Origin: Psychrobacillus antarcticus | GTDB taxonomy: Bacteria; Bacillota; Bacilli; Bacillales_A; Planococcaceae | Assembly (NCBI RefSeq): GCF_029533155.1 | Contig: NZ_JAIZDB010000009.1 | Coordinates: 62,001 to 126,000, forward strand | DNA: 64,000 nt | Direction of reading: 5' to 3' | Shown: positions 27,324-36,785 of the stretch, piece by piece | Position numbering within the stretch: the first letter of the stretch is position 1 | Layout of the letters: each line of letters starts with the position of its first letter | Position numbers and translations under genes: made by a program | The notes under the pieces: model-generated | The model's input: only the letters and a program-made list of their open reading frames with translations | The model's database searches: none | What the model was told of the DNA's origin: nothing

Positions 27324-27365
27324 AAAACAGCTAGTGATTATGCAAAAATCACTAGCTGTTTTTAT
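27324..27365 (+). terminator. Terminator after the yneQ-like gene
   Basis: AAAACAGCTAGTGATT ... AATCACTAGCTGTTTTT, a long perfect stem with a T tail. Confidence 0.9.
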
Positions 27366-27428
27366 TTTCCATTTCAGTTATAATTAAAGGGAAAGTCTGA
27401 TTTTTTCATGTGGAAGGAGTCATAATAA

Positions 27429-27872
27429 ATGGTATACAAGTTAGTCACCCAAAAAAGCCCTATGTTCATGGTATTAATTTTTGGAGTTAGCTTATTTTTC
27501 ATAAGTATTGGTGAATCTTGGATAAATTCAATCTTGTCTATTTTGCTTATAATTTTTAGCATTATTAGCTTTTCTACAAAGTCTGAATTCATCATCAACC
27601 AAGATAAATTGGACTATGTGATTAGGAGTTATCATTATAAAGTTTTTCATAAGAAGTTGTTTCCAGACGATATAGATAAAATTGTTTTTAAACGCTATGG
27701 GTGGGCAACAAAAGGAGCATCACTCAAGGTCCATAAAGGTTTAAATTTACGCATTGTTCAATTTATCCCTAAGGACGTTATGCTCCAGTTAGAAACGTTT
27801 GCCGTTAACAATAATATCTCCATTAACAAATCAAAGGACTACTTGTTACTGGAAAGAAGGGAGAAATATTAA
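27429..27872 (+). CDS. Small membrane protein of unknown function, 147 aa
   Basis: Two closely spaced N-terminal transmembrane helices (about 13-55) then a cytoplasmic region of about 90 residues. This has strands and basic patches (YVIRSYHYKVFHKKLFPDDIDKIVFKRYG) and resembles a PH-like or YcxB-like domain in layout. GGAAGGAG precedes ATG 27429. It lies between two terminators, so it is its own unit. No family assigned with certainty. Confidence 0.6.
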   Translation: MVYKLVTQKSPMFMVLIFGVSLFFISIGESWINSILSILLIIFSIISFSTKSEFIINQDKLDYVIRSYHYKVFHKKLFPDDIDKIVFKRYGWATKGASLKVHKGLNLRIVQFIPKDVMLQLETFAVNNNISINKSKDYLLLERREKY

Positions 27873-27883
27873 TTTAACCAAAC

Positions 27884-27915
27884 AAAAAGCGCACCCACTT
27901 AGGGTTACGCTTTTT
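27884..27915. terminator. Bidirectional terminator between convergent genes
   Basis: AAAAAGCGCACCC paired imperfectly with GGGTTACGCTTTTT; it serves the membrane protein gene on + and the YneR-like gene on -. Confidence 0.8.
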
Positions 27916-28207
27916 GGTATGCATAAGATAATTCATCTCTAGTGGAATCTAATTCTACATACAGATCATGTCCATCAAAATACCATTCGTCTGTTTCTTC
28001 TATGAAAAATAGGATATCCTCTACTTTATAAGTAACGGCAGGCTCGAATGGGGTGTCCTTTGTAACACCGAGGGAAAAACCCTCTTGAATAGGACTAGAC
28101 CCTCCGTAACGTGCAAAAAAACGTATATTATCGCCTTTTACTGCTTCCATTTCCTCATGAAACCAATGCATTGCATCGGAAGAAATAAGTATTTTCATAA
28201 ATACCAC
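27905..28207 (-). CDS. YneR-like HesB/IscA-fold protein lacking cluster cysteines
   Basis: A 100-aa protein of the HesB/YadR/YfhF fold (RFFARYGGSSPIQEGFSLGV, FFIEETDEWYFDGHDLYVEL), closest in pattern to B. subtilis YneR. Unlike true A-type Fe-S carriers it contains no cysteine at all, so it cannot carry a cluster through the usual three Cys. It is transcribed toward the terminator at 27.9 kb and lies 15 bp downstream of plsY, probably in the same transcript. Confidence 0.82.
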   Translation of the reverse strand: MVFMKILISSDAMHWFHEEMEAVKGDNIRFFARYGGSSPIQEGFSLGVTKDTPFEPAVTYKVEDILFFIEETDEWYFDGHDLYVELDSTRDELSYAYQKA

Positions 28208-28222
28208 CTTACTTTCATCAGA

Positions 28223-28828
28223 TTAGATCCAAGTTACTTTTGGTTCGGTACCTGCTTTAATACGTTTCATATTTGCTCGATGACGATAAAATATAAATAT
28301 CCCTAGCAGCAGAATTATAATGATTAGAGGCCAATCCTTATCTACCGTAAAGTAGTAAACGACACTATAAATGAGAGCAACAATTGCTAAAATCATAGAA
28401 GTAAGAGATACCATCTTTGTCATTTTTAAAATAATAAAAAATCCAATTACTAAAATGACAAAAATAGGCCAATTATAGCCTAACAAAAGACCACCTGATG
28501 TTGCTACAGCTTTCCCACCCTTAAATCCAGCAAAGATTGGGAACATATGTCCGATCACTGCTATAGTACCTAAAATAAGTGGATGAATGTTTGTTGCTTC
28601 AAATATTGCCAAAGAACCTAAAAGTGTTGCAGCGGTCCCTTTTAGAATATCCATTATGGTTACAACTAAGCCTGCTTTTTTACCAAGTATTCTAAATGTG
28701 TTTGTACCACCTAAATTACCACTACCATGTTCGCGTATATCTTTATTATAAAATAGTTTTCCAACCCATAATCCAGATGGAATGGAACCAATGAGATATG
28801 CGAGTAAGAGTAAAATAATTATGTTCAT
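28223..28828 (-). CDS. plsY: Glycerol-3-phosphate acyltransferase PlsY
   Basis: A 201-aa polytopic membrane enzyme using acyl-phosphate to acylate glycerol-3-phosphate, the first step of phospholipid synthesis. Three cytoplasmic motifs are visible: GSIPSGLWVGKLFY, HGSGNLGGTNTFRILGKKAG and GHMFPIFAGFKGGKAVATS. It is full length, divergent from parE across a spacer holding element R2. The synteny with parE/parC is conserved in Bacillales, but the yneT gene that lies between them in B. subtilis is absent here. Confidence 0.95.
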   Translation of the reverse strand: MNIIILLLLAYLIGSIPSGLWVGKLFYNKDIREHGSGNLGGTNTFRILGKKAGLVVTIMDILKGTAATLLGSLAIFEATNIHPLILGTIAVIGHMFPIFAGFKGGKAVATSGGLLLGYNWPIFVILVIGFFIILKMTKMVSLTSMILAIVALIYSVVYYFTVDKDWPLIIIILLLGIFIFYRHRANMKRIKAGTEPKVTWI

Positions 28829-28967
28829 AGTATACTCCTTTATTATAAATCTAATAAAATCTTTAACAATTGTAAGTGTACCATGTCCATTTGTAAGTAT
28901 ACAATGCCCTGGATAGAAAGGTTTTTCAAATCTTTCCTGAAGTCATGATACAATTAAAGAGATAAAG

Positions 28968-29178
28968 TGAAACTTCAATGAGTGGGGCTTCTCTTCATCC
29001 CCACTGTTGAAAAGATGAACTCAGGCAAATTACGCCGCATCGTGCGGCAATGCCTGAGTGACCAACATCCTGTTGACCCGAACCATCGGGCTTTTACGGG
29101 CAGTTATCTTCCACTTATGGTTTGTCGCTTTGGGCAAGCCTTGAAGTGGGAGCCTACTGCCCGTTAATGCGGGGTACA
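28968..29178 (+). repeat. Dispersed element R2, short copy
   Basis: About 210 bp, inverted with respect to the copy at 4378-4646 and lacking its 60-bp extra module. It contains GTGAAACTTCAATGAGTGGG, CCCCACT, a CTCAGGC...GCCTGAG hairpin around GTGCGGC, GACCAACATCCTG and CTTGAAGTGGGAG, and ends GCCCGTTAATGCGGGG. A 61-codon open frame inside is not considered a gene. Confidence 0.75.
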
Positions 29179-29490
29179 AGAATGAAACTTACATAAAAGC
29201 AAATAAATTAGTATGATTGGGTTATAATCAAGGATAGTCGAACTAAAAAAATTGTAGAAGGAGTAGCCAATGAGCTTACTCCAGTTTTTTATTCTTTAAC
29301 ATCTTTTACTAATCAAGAAGGAATATTGTATCGAAATATAGAATGCTTCAAAAGGGAGTTTGCATTCTAATAAATCTTTCCTTACAATTAAATTCTGATG
29401 TTAACTACTGAAAAAATTGACATAATGAGTATCCATTTGTACGCTTAAGAAAGAATAAAGAACAGACGTTTTGTTTTGGAGGGAAAGTAT
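29179..29490 (+). promoter_or_regulatory. parE upstream region with probable promoter
   Basis: No gene is seen. The best sigma-A-like promoter is TTGACA at 29417-29422 with TACGCT at 29440-29445 (17-bp spacing), about 45 bp before the parE start. TGGAGGGAAAG at 29477-29487 is the ribosome binding site. Confidence 0.45.
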
Positions 29491-31461
29491 TTGAGTAAAG
29501 TTGAAACAGTAAATAGCTATAGCGATGATGATATTCAGGTCTTAGAAGGTTTAGAAGCAGTTCGCAAGAGACCGGGTATGTATATTGGTTCAACAGATGC
29601 AAGAGGATTGCATCATTTAGTTTACGAAATAGTAGATAACGCCGTAGATGAAAGTCTTGCTGGCTTTGGAAATCATATTGTCGTAAAAATTCATGAAGAT
29701 CAAAGTATTACCGTGAGAGATTTCGGTCGTGGTATGCCTACTGGTATACATAAAACTGGAATTCCAACTGCTGAGGTTATTTTCACCGTTTTACACGCGG
29801 GTGGTAAGTTTGGACAAGGTGGCTACAAAACAAGTGGTGGTCTTCATGGAGTAGGTGCGTCCGTTGTGAATGCACTATCTAGCTATGTAGATGTTGAAAT
29901 TCATCGTGAAGGTAAAAAGTTCCATCAAAGATTTGAAAATGGTGGTAAAGTTGCTCAAACGTTAAAACAAGTTGGAACAACGAAAGAAACAGGGACATCC
30001 GTTCGTTTTTTACCCGATGAGTCTATCTTTTCTGTAGTAAAATACAATTACGAAACCCTATGTGAAAGATTGAGAGAGTCTGCTTTTCTTCTTAAAGGAT
30101 TGAAAATAGAATTAATAGATGAGCGGACTGAAGCACATGACGAATTCTATTTTGAAACAGGGATAGAGGCTTTCGTTTCCTATTTGAATGAGGAAAAGGA
30201 CGTTCTACATCCTGTTTTCTATATGGAAGGCATACAAGATGAGATTGAAGTTGAATTTGCCTTTCAGTTCAATGATGGATATTCGGAAACCATTCTATCA
30301 TTTGTTAATAATGTTCGTACACGTGATGGCGGAACCCATGAAACAGGAGCTAAAGCGGCTTTAACGAGAGTTTTTAACGAATATGCTCGTAAAACTAATT
30401 TATTAAAAGAAAAAGCAAAAAATCTAGAGGGTTCAGATATTAGAGAAGGTATTTCTGCTATTATTTCTATTCGTATTCCAGAGAATATACTGCAATTCGA
30501 AGGACAGACGAAAGGTAAACTTGGTACAAGCGAAGCAAGAAGCGCTGTAGATTCGGTTATTTCCGAAAAACTACAATACACGTTAGAAGAAAATTCCGAG
30601 TTAGCTTCTTCCCTAATAAGAAAAGCACTTCGTGCACAGCAAGCCCGTGAAGCCGCAAGAAAAGCTCGTGAAGATGCTCGTAACGGAAAAAAACGTAAAC
30701 CCTCTGAATTATTATCTGGTAAGTTGACTCCTGCTCAATCGAGAAACGCTGCGAAGAACGAACTTTATTTAGTCGAAGGGGACTCAGCTGGAGGTTCAGC
30801 AAAGCAAGGCCGTGACCGTACATTTCAAGCGATTCTTCCTTTAAGAGGTAAAGTAATTAATACCGAAAAAGCTAGTATGGCTGATATTATGAAAAACGTA
30901 GAGATTGCGACAATTATTCACGCAATAGGCGGTGGAGTTGGAGCAGATTTTAACCTCGATGATATTGCGTACAACAAAGTAGTTATCATGACAGATGCTG
31001 ATACTGATGGTGCACATATTCAAGTACTGTTATTAACGTTTTTCTACAGATATATGAAACCATTGATTGAGAATGGAAATATGTATATTGCTTTACCGCC
31101 ACTTTATAAAATTTATAAAGGTGTAGGAAAAAAAGAAGTGTTTGAATATGCATGGACGGAAAAAGAATTACAAGCTGCTTCTGAGAGAATTGGAAAAGGG
31201 TACATACTTCAACGCTATAAAGGTCTCGGGGAGATGAATGCTGTCCAATTATGGGACACTACGATGAATCCTGAAACTAGAACGCTTATTCGAGTGACAA
31301 TTGAAGATGGTGCTCGAGCAGAAAGACATATAACAACGCTTATGGGAGACAAAGTAGAACCTCGCCGTAAATGGATAGAAGCAAATGTCAACTTCAGCTT
31401 AGAAGATGATTCGAATATTTTAGAAAACGATAGAATACACGCGGAGGATGAATTAGCATGA
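29491..31461 (+). CDS. parE: DNA topoisomerase IV subunit B
   Basis: A 656-aa GHKL ATPase subunit. It has the ATP-binding [15 protein letters not shown] and [14 protein letters not shown], and the Toprim motifs [15 protein letters not shown] and [12 protein letters not shown] 29491 is the likely start (GGAGGG seven bases upstream; gives [16 protein letters not shown], as in relatives). Together with ParC it decatenates daughter chromosomes. It overlaps parC by four bases (ATGA), so the two subunits are co-translated. Confidence 0.95.
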   Translation: MSKVETVNSYSDDDIQVLEGLEAVRKRPGMYIGSTDARGLHHLVYEIVDNAVDESLAGFGNHIVVKIHEDQSITVRDFGRGMPTGIHKTGIPTAEVIFTVLHAGGKFGQGGYKTSGGLHGVGASVVNALSSYVDVEIHREGKKFHQRFENGGKVAQTLKQVGTTKETGTSVRFLPDESIFSVVKYNYETLCERLRESAFLLKGLKIELIDERTEAHDEFYFETGIEAFVSYLNEEKDVLHPVFYMEGIQDEIEVEFAFQFNDGYSETILSFVNNVRTRDGGTHETGAKAALTRVFNEYARKTNLLKEKAKNLEGSDIREGISAIISIRIPENILQFEGQTKGKLGTSEARSAVDSVISEKLQYTLEENSELASSLIRKALRAQQAREAARKAREDARNGKKRKPSELLSGKLTPAQSRNAAKNELYLVEGDSAGGSAKQGRDRTFQAILPLRGKVINTEKASMADIMKNVEIATIIHAIGGGVGADFNLDDIAYNKVVIMTDADTDGAHIQVLLLTFFYRYMKPLIENGNMYIALPPLYKIYKGVGKKEVFEYAWTEKELQAASERIGKGYILQRYKGLGEMNAVQLWDTTMNPETRTLIRVTIEDGARAERHITTLMGDKVEPRRKWIEANVNFSLEDDSNILENDRIHAEDELA

Positions 31462-33887
31462 CACAAACCGAACGTTTTCAAAATTTGCCATTAGAAGAGG
31501 TGATCGGTGATCGGTTTGGACGTTATAGTAAATACATCATTCAAGACCGCGCGCTACCTGATGCTAGAGATGGCCTTAAACCCGTTCAACGCCGTATATT
31601 ATTTGCCATGTTCACAGAAGGAAATACAAATGATAAACCGTTCAGAAAATCAGCTAAAACTGTAGGTAACGTAATTGGTAACTATCATCCACATGGTGAT
31701 AGTTCCGTTTATGAGGCAATGGTTCGTATGAGTCAAGATTGGAAGCTGCGCCATATGACCGTAGAAATGCACGGTAACAACGGATCTGTAGACGGAGATC
31801 CGCCGGCGGCGATGCGTTATACGGAAGCTAGGCTTTCTGCTATTTCCCATGAACTACTACGAGATATCAATAAGAACACTGTAGATTATATTCCTAACTT
31901 CGACGATTCAGATTCAGAGCCAGTAGTATTGCCAGCTCGATTCCCAAATTTAATCGTAAATGGATCAACAGGTATTTCAGCTGGTTATGCAACGGATATT
32001 CCACCTCATGCACTACATGAAGCACTGGATGCCGTATTAATGAGAATGGAAAATCCTGCTGCAACTGTGGATGAGTTAATGACGGTTATTAAAGGTCCAG
32101 ATTTCCCAACAGGTGGGATTATTCAAGGTGTAGAAGGTATTAAAAAAGCATATGAAACTGGAAAAGGAAAAATAGTCGTTCGTTCCAAAACGGAAATTGA
32201 AACGATCAAAGGCGGTAAACAACAAATTGTTATTACCGAAATTCCTTTTGAAGTGAACAAAGCAAACCTAGTCAAGAAAATTGATGAACAAAGACATGAT
32301 AAACGTCTAGATGGTATTGCTGAAGTACGAGACGAATCCGACCGTACTGGTTTACGCATTGTCATTGAAATGAAAAAAGAAGTTGAGGCACACGGTATTC
32401 TTCAATATTTATTGAAAAACACTGACTTACAGGTGACTTATAATTTCAATATGATTGCTATATATAATCGTAGACCGACGATGATGACTTTACCTCTGTT
32501 GTTAGATTCATACATTGGACACCAAAAGGAAGTAGTAACTCGACGAACTGTTTTTGATTTGCAAAGAGCGCAAGATAGACTACATATTGTAGCGGGTCTT
32601 ATGAAGGCTCTTTCTATTCTAGACGAAGTCATTAAAGCAATTAGAGCTTCCAAAGATAAGCGGGACGCAAAGAATAACTTAATCGCATTATTTGATTTCT
32701 CAGAAGCTCAAGCGGAAGCAATTGTTTCCTTACAATTATATCGATTAACGAATACGGATATTACAGATCTTCAAAATGAAGAAGAAACGCTTAATAAATT
32801 AGTGAAACAGTTAGAGAGCATTCTTGCAAAAGAATCCGTTCTTTTGAATGTTATTAAAAAAGAACTTTTAGTCGTACGAAAACAATTTGCAGAGCCACGT
32901 AAATCAGTAATTGAAGATGAGATTGAAGAGATTAAAGTGACGTTAGATGTCCTAATTCCAAGCGAGGATGTATATGTAACAGTTACGAGGGACGGCTATA
33001 TTAAACGGACTAGTACACGCTCCTATAACGCCTCTAATGGTCAGGATTTCGCTATTAAGGAATCGGATTATTTACTATATAAAGCACCAATCAATATGCA
33101 GGATCACTTACTTATATTTACTTCAAAAGGTAATTATATTTATCAACCAGTACATGAATTACCAGATATACGCTGGAAAGACCTTGGTCAGCATATGTCG
33201 AGTATTGTGCCACTTGATTCTCAAGAAAGAATTATCCAAGTCATGGGAATCGACTCGTTTGACAAAGATTTAAGCGTTTTAGTAGCAACCAAAGATGGAC
33301 AGATTAAACGGTCATTACTCTCTGATTATGTTGTCCAAAGATACGCAAAACCGATTAAAACGATTAACCTGAAGAAGACGGATGAACTAATAATGGCAGA
33401 ACTCGTAGCACCATCTGATGATGTTTTAATCACGACACAGGCTAGCTATTCCGTACGCTTTTCTTTAGACGAAGTGCCAATCACTGGAGTGAAGACTGGT
33501 GGAGTTAAAGCAATAAATCTAAAAGAGGAAGATTATGTTGTAAGTGTGCATCCGATTTCACAAGAAAGCAAAGAGGACATTATGTTAATCACCCATAGAG
33601 GTGCTGCTAAAAAGATGGCATTAAATGAAATCGAAGCTGGAGGTAGAGCTAAACGAGGTGTGCTTACTTTAAGAGAGCTTAAATCGAATCCGCATCGCGT
33701 GTTTGATGTTTTATTAGTGGAAAGAAATGATCAACTTATTATTGAAACAAATAAAGGCCTGGAAACTATAGAAGTAAATTCATTCCGTCCATCGGATAGA
33801 TATTCAAATGGTTCATTTGTAATCGATACTGAAAAAGACGGTCCTTTAGTTCGTGTTTGGAAGCAACCAAAGGAAGAGAATTTATAA
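31458..33887 (+). CDS. parC: DNA topoisomerase IV subunit A
   Basis: An 809-aa cleavage and rejoining subunit. Catalytic Tyr is in [10 protein letters not shown] (about 118). The quinolone-determining segment reads [19 protein letters not shown], with the Ser and Glu positions in the susceptible wild-type state. A beta-pinwheel C-terminal domain follows. It is coupled to parE by an ATGA overlap, with no further gene downstream; the unit ends in a GGACCGGG-type hairpin and element R1. Confidence 0.95.
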   Translation: MTQTERFQNLPLEEVIGDRFGRYSKYIIQDRALPDARDGLKPVQRRILFAMFTEGNTNDKPFRKSAKTVGNVIGNYHPHGDSSVYEAMVRMSQDWKLRHMTVEMHGNNGSVDGDPPAAMRYTEARLSAISHELLRDINKNTVDYIPNFDDSDSEPVVLPARFPNLIVNGSTGISAGYATDIPPHALHEALDAVLMRMENPAATVDELMTVIKGPDFPTGGIIQGVEGIKKAYETGKGKIVVRSKTEIETIKGGKQQIVITEIPFEVNKANLVKKIDEQRHDKRLDGIAEVRDESDRTGLRIVIEMKKEVEAHGILQYLLKNTDLQVTYNFNMIAIYNRRPTMMTLPLLLDSYIGHQKEVVTRRTVFDLQRAQDRLHIVAGLMKALSILDEVIKAIRASKDKRDAKNNLIALFDFSEAQAEAIVSLQLYRLTNTDITDLQNEEETLNKLVKQLESILAKESVLLNVIKKELLVVRKQFAEPRKSVIEDEIEEIKVTLDVLIPSEDVYVTVTRDGYIKRTSTRSYNASNGQDFAIKESDYLLYKAPINMQDHLLIFTSKGNYIYQPVHELPDIRWKDLGQHMSSIVPLDSQERIIQVMGIDSFDKDLSVLVATKDGQIKRSLLSDYVVQRYAKPIKTINLKKTDELIMAELVAPSDDVLITTQASYSVRFSLDEVPITGVKTGGVKAINLKEEDYVVSVHPISQESKEDIMLITHRGAAKKMALNEIEAGGRAKRGVLTLRELKSNPHRVFDVLLVERNDQLIIETNKGLETIEVNSFRPSDRYSNGSFVIDTEKDGPLVRVWKQPKEENL

Positions 33888-33899
33888 ATAAATAAATAA

Positions 33900-34110
33900 G
33901 AAAAACCGGAAAAAAAACGCCCGGTCCTTTAGGATCTAAACCTGTTTCTACTGTTTTCGAAGGGCTTTGTACAGATTTATTGCTATATAATTACCATTTG
34001 ATTTTTTAAAGATGCTGGTCGTGACTGAAGTCACGACCAGCATCTTTTTTTCTCGGTAATCTTATGGCGATTGACTGTCCGTCGCCCATCTCCAACTTCT
34101 AGAAACTGGA
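33900..34110 (-). repeat. Terminator-like hairpin and element R1, copy 3 (inverted)
   Basis: ACCGG...CCGGT at 33904-33926 follows parC and may act as its terminator. From 33931 to 34110 lies a reverse-strand copy of R1, almost identical to 1-200. The central stem is AAAGATGCTGGTCGTGACT paired perfectly with its complement around GA. With copy 1 it forms a pair of inverted repeats about 34 kb apart. Confidence 0.8.
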
Positions 34111-34505
34111 TAGTGCATTTTTTGTTAACTAGAGAAAAGATAAATTCCTAGATAGAGAAGAAGCTCACGAAGATGCAATTTCATTCGCTATTCCGCATCT
34201 TTATTGGGTAGACACTTACTATTTTTCTTTATTTTCACTAGTAAAAAAGGAAATCTACTATCTTCATTCTTCCTTACACAATTTCATTCCTACATTCAAC
34301 AGGCGGTTTTTTCTCACACTAACTCCGACACTCTCCTTATCTAAGCGAGAGGATGTGGGTTATGCAATCGTTGCCGCAGGACGCGGCGAACTTAGATTGC
34401 CTTCCTTTTAAGATGTGGCGCTCTTAACCTTTGTACCCCACCTGAAACGGAAATCAGTAGTATTAATCATTCTTAAAAGCCCTGTAAAACTGGTGTTCAT
34501 GCTGT
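34111..34505. repeat. Gene-free stretch with R3 and R2-module fragments
   Basis: No gene seen. 34366-34400 carries GTTGCCGCAGGACGCGGCGA, related to the extra module of the R2 copy at 4.4 kb. 34402-34462 is the inverted partner of the R3 segment at 2094-2150 (GGGTACAAAGG as CCTTTGTACCC, then CCTGAAACGG). The stretch looks like an accumulation site for mosaic repeats. Confidence 0.55.
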
Positions 34506-34518
34506 TTTTTATACTTTC

Positions 34519-34908
34519 TTATCTTTTTAACTGATGAGGACGAGGCTCTCTCGTATGAACTTGAATCTCTCTCGTATAGCAGGCATTCTCTCTCGTACGG
34601 ATGTAGTTACCTCTCGTATAACCATTGGTCTCTCGTATAGCAGGCATTCTCTCTCGTATGAGTTTTAATCGCTCTCGTACAGAGGTATATGTTAATTGTA
34701 AAACATAATAAAAAGCATTTCCATCAGGTGTAATACCTTTTGTGAAATGCTTTTTATATTTTGAGTATTGTTTTTGCAGTTTCTCATTTTTCGTTTTAGT
34801 CATTCGGACATAAGTACTAAAATTAGTGCCATTTCTTGCCATTGATACATCTTTACCTTGATTACGTAATTGATGTTCACGTTTTCTTCTTGCAGTCGAT
34901 TTTGACAA
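34519..34908 (-). CDS. Small basic protein with stop-loss extension into a terminator and tandem repeat
   Basis: A 129-aa frame. The first 55-60 residues (MSKSTARRKREHQLRNQGKD ... KLQKQYSKYKK) look like a genuine small, very basic, conserved-type protein with a good AGGAGTGATTT site upstream. The following residues are encoded by a terminator hairpin (34710-34755), and the tail (VRERLK, IRERMPA, IRETNG, YTRGNY, YTREIQV, HTREPRP) by the CTCTCGTA 21-bp array. The original stop codon has probably been lost just before the terminator. Function unknown. Confidence 0.55.
   Translation of the reverse strand: MSKSTARRKREHQLRNQGKDVSMARNGTNFSTYVRMTKTKNEKLQKQYSKYKKHFTKGITPDGNAFYYVLQLTYTSVRERLKLIRERMPAIRETNGYTRGNYIRTRENACYTREIQVHTREPRPHQLKR
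34548..34679. repeat. Seven-unit ~21-bp tandem array, CTCTCGTA family
   Basis: CTCTCGTA starts at 34548, 34569, 34590, 34611, 34630, 34651 and 34672: spacing 21, 21, 21, 19, 21, 21. Bases between the octamers are mostly unrelated, although TAGCAGGCATTCT occurs twice. Period equals two helical turns. Confidence 0.85.
34710..34755 (-). terminator. Terminator hairpin inside the stop-loss frame
   Basis: AAAAAGCATTTC ... GAAATGCTTTTT with A/T-rich flanks in both directions. It is placed where the small basic protein should end on the minus strand. Confidence 0.75.
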
Positions 34909-35051
34909 TGTAAATCACTCCTATTCAAATTTTAGACATGAAGTATGTATCTATCCCTTTTAGAAAATACAAACTTCACACTTTCTTCATAGCTTTATGG
35001 TATAAGTATAGTGGTGGTAATTAGTATATACAAATTTTCAGGAGGTTTATG

Positions 35052-35603
35052 ATGAAAAAAATAGGATGGATGACAATTGCTTTTATATTATTGTTTAGCA
35101 ATAATGTACTCGCACACACTGGATTGGAAAGTTCAACTCCAGCACAAGGTAGTACGGTAACTGAGCAGATAAATGAAATTACACTTACATATTTAACTAA
35201 GATTGAGGAAACAAGCTCATTTACAATAACAAATTCATCGGAGGAATCAGTTGAAGTAGAAGGTATTACTGTAAGTGAGAATGTACTCACTGGGAATGTA
35301 AAAGATAGCTTAGAAAATGGGTCATATAAAATCAATTGGAAAATAATCGGAACTGATGGTCATCCGATGGAGGGTGTCATTGATTTCGTATTAGATACTC
35401 CTGAAGAGACTGAAGCGGTTGAACCAACTACTGAATCAATAAATGAGGAAGAGTCTATTCAATCGGATTCAGAACAAGTGGAAACAGCAGTGGATGAAGA
35501 ACAGGAAGAAAAGAACTCTAATTCTACAGTAGGGATTATTATAGTTCTGGTTATGATCTTAGCACTAGCAGCATGGTGGATGACTCGGAGAAATAAAAAA
35601 TAA
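35052..35603 (+). CDS. CopC-domain copper resistance protein, membrane anchored
   Basis: A 183-aa protein: signal peptide ending near NVLA, then a CopC domain starting with HTGLESSTPAQGS, so the mature N-terminus would be the copper-binding His. The second His is in GTDGHPMEG. An acidic linker and one C-terminal transmembrane helix (IIIVLVMILALAAWW) with a basic tail follow. ATG 35052 suits the GGAGG site better than 35049. It acts outside the membrane and hands copper to the CopD protein encoded next (one-base overlap TAATG). Similar in design to the parts of B. subtilis YcnJ. Confidence 0.88.
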   Translation: MKKIGWMTIAFILLFSNNVLAHTGLESSTPAQGSTVTEQINEITLTYLTKIEETSSFTITNSSEESVEVEGITVSENVLTGNVKDSLENGSYKINWKIIGTDGHPMEGVIDFVLDTPEETEAVEPTTESINEEESIQSDSEQVETAVDEEQEEKNSNSTVGIIIVLVMILALAAWWMTRRNKK

Positions 35604-36706
35604 TGTTTCTTTTGACAACTATTAGCGAGGCACTTCTATATTTGTGCTTCGCTTTGTTGATGGGAAGCTATATTCTATCTTTATTTCCAAGTGATTTGAT
35701 TCCTACTATTGTTGTTCCTAGAAAAGTGAAATTACTTGCGGTAATTGGTATAGCATTATTTTCTTTTGTTCCACTCATTAGTTTGCTTATGTATTTGTAT
35801 GAAGACTATGGATTCTTTGATTCCTTACAATCTATTTTATTGACCTTTGAGGTAGGTAAATCATGGTTTTTTATGTTTATTGTAACGGTGTTTTTAGGTT
35901 TGTATATTTTATTCTTTGATAAAAAGCAATCACCTTATTATTTTATAGTGGGGATTTTACTAGTTTTTGTACTAATTATAGGTGTAGGCTGGTCAAGTCA
36001 TGCAAATTCGATTCAAAGCTTGAAAGGGTTAATCACTCACTTCTTCCACTTTGCGTCTGTGATCATTTGGGTGGGCATATTGTTTGTCATAACGTGGTTT
36101 TCCAAAAACACGAATAACTGGCTTTCGTTTTTAAAATGGTATCATATAACTGCATTGTACTGTTTTGGAATCATTATAATAACAGGATTTTCTTTGATGA
36201 GTTTTTCAACCCCATTGGATGCATATCCTGATACTTGGATGGTTTCATATGGTCAAAGCCTACTGATCAAGCATCTCCTTATTATTCCACTAATTGCCTA
36301 TGCATTTATAAATGGAATTCTGATGAAAAAACGACTGCTGATAAACGAAGATTTCGATCCTCGTCCTTGGACAAAAGTAGAATTTTTTATCATTCTTCTT
36401 ATTTTTGCGGCTACTGGTGCTATGAGCCAACAATCACCACCACATAGCCTGTTTGAGACTATTAGTAGTGAAGGTTTTTCTTCCTTATTTTTGTTGTTTC
36501 ATGATGGTTTTGATTTTTCGGGCATGGCAGTTCAACTGGTATTTCAAATAGACGGAATACTTCTTATGGGAATATCTGCTATTTTTATAGTAATGAGCGT
36601 ATTTTCATTCATTAAAAGAATGCCAGCCATATTTTCCTTTATAATGAGTCTATTCGTTGTGATAGCAGCCTATTTAGGCCTATTATTTAGTATACAAATT
36701 GTATAA
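35603..36706 (+). CDS. CopD family copper transport membrane protein
   Basis: A 367-aa polytopic protein with about nine hydrophobic helices. Its CopD core (GWSSHANSI, FFHFASVIIWVGILF, LIKHLLIIPLIAYAFINGI, SQQSPPH) has the conserved histidines proposed to move copper. It is coupled to the CopC-type gene by TAATG and ends before a terminator. Probable role is copper uptake for cytochrome oxidase assembly, fitting the SCO1-type gene in this window, though resistance is also possible. Confidence 0.87.
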   Translation: MFLLTTISEALLYLCFALLMGSYILSLFPSDLIPTIVVPRKVKLLAVIGIALFSFVPLISLLMYLYEDYGFFDSLQSILLTFEVGKSWFFMFIVTVFLGLYILFFDKKQSPYYFIVGILLVFVLIIGVGWSSHANSIQSLKGLITHFFHFASVIIWVGILFVITWFSKNTNNWLSFLKWYHITALYCFGIIIITGFSLMSFSTPLDAYPDTWMVSYGQSLLIKHLLIIPLIAYAFINGILMKKRLLINEDFDPRPWTKVEFFIILLIFAATGAMSQQSPPHSLFETISSEGFSSLFLLFHDGFDFSGMAVQLVFQIDGILLMGISAIFIVMSVFSFIKRMPAIFSFIMSLFVVIAAYLGLLFSIQIV

Positions 36707-36716
36707 GAATCCTTTT

Positions 36717-36763
36717 AAAAGCATTTCCAACGGTGTATAATCCATCTTGGAAATGCTTTTATT
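36717..36763 (+). terminator. Terminator after copD
   Basis: AAAAGCATTTCCAA ... TTGGAAATGCTTTT with T-rich tail. The arm AAAAGCATTTCC is also used in the hairpin at 34710. Confidence 0.85.
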
Positions 36764-36785
36764 TAATGTAAAAAGGGGAATGCAC

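Noticed and set aside
34548-34679. CTCTCGTA array as a CRISPR
   Set aside because: Conserved part is only eight bases, spacers are about 13 bases and no cas gene is present.
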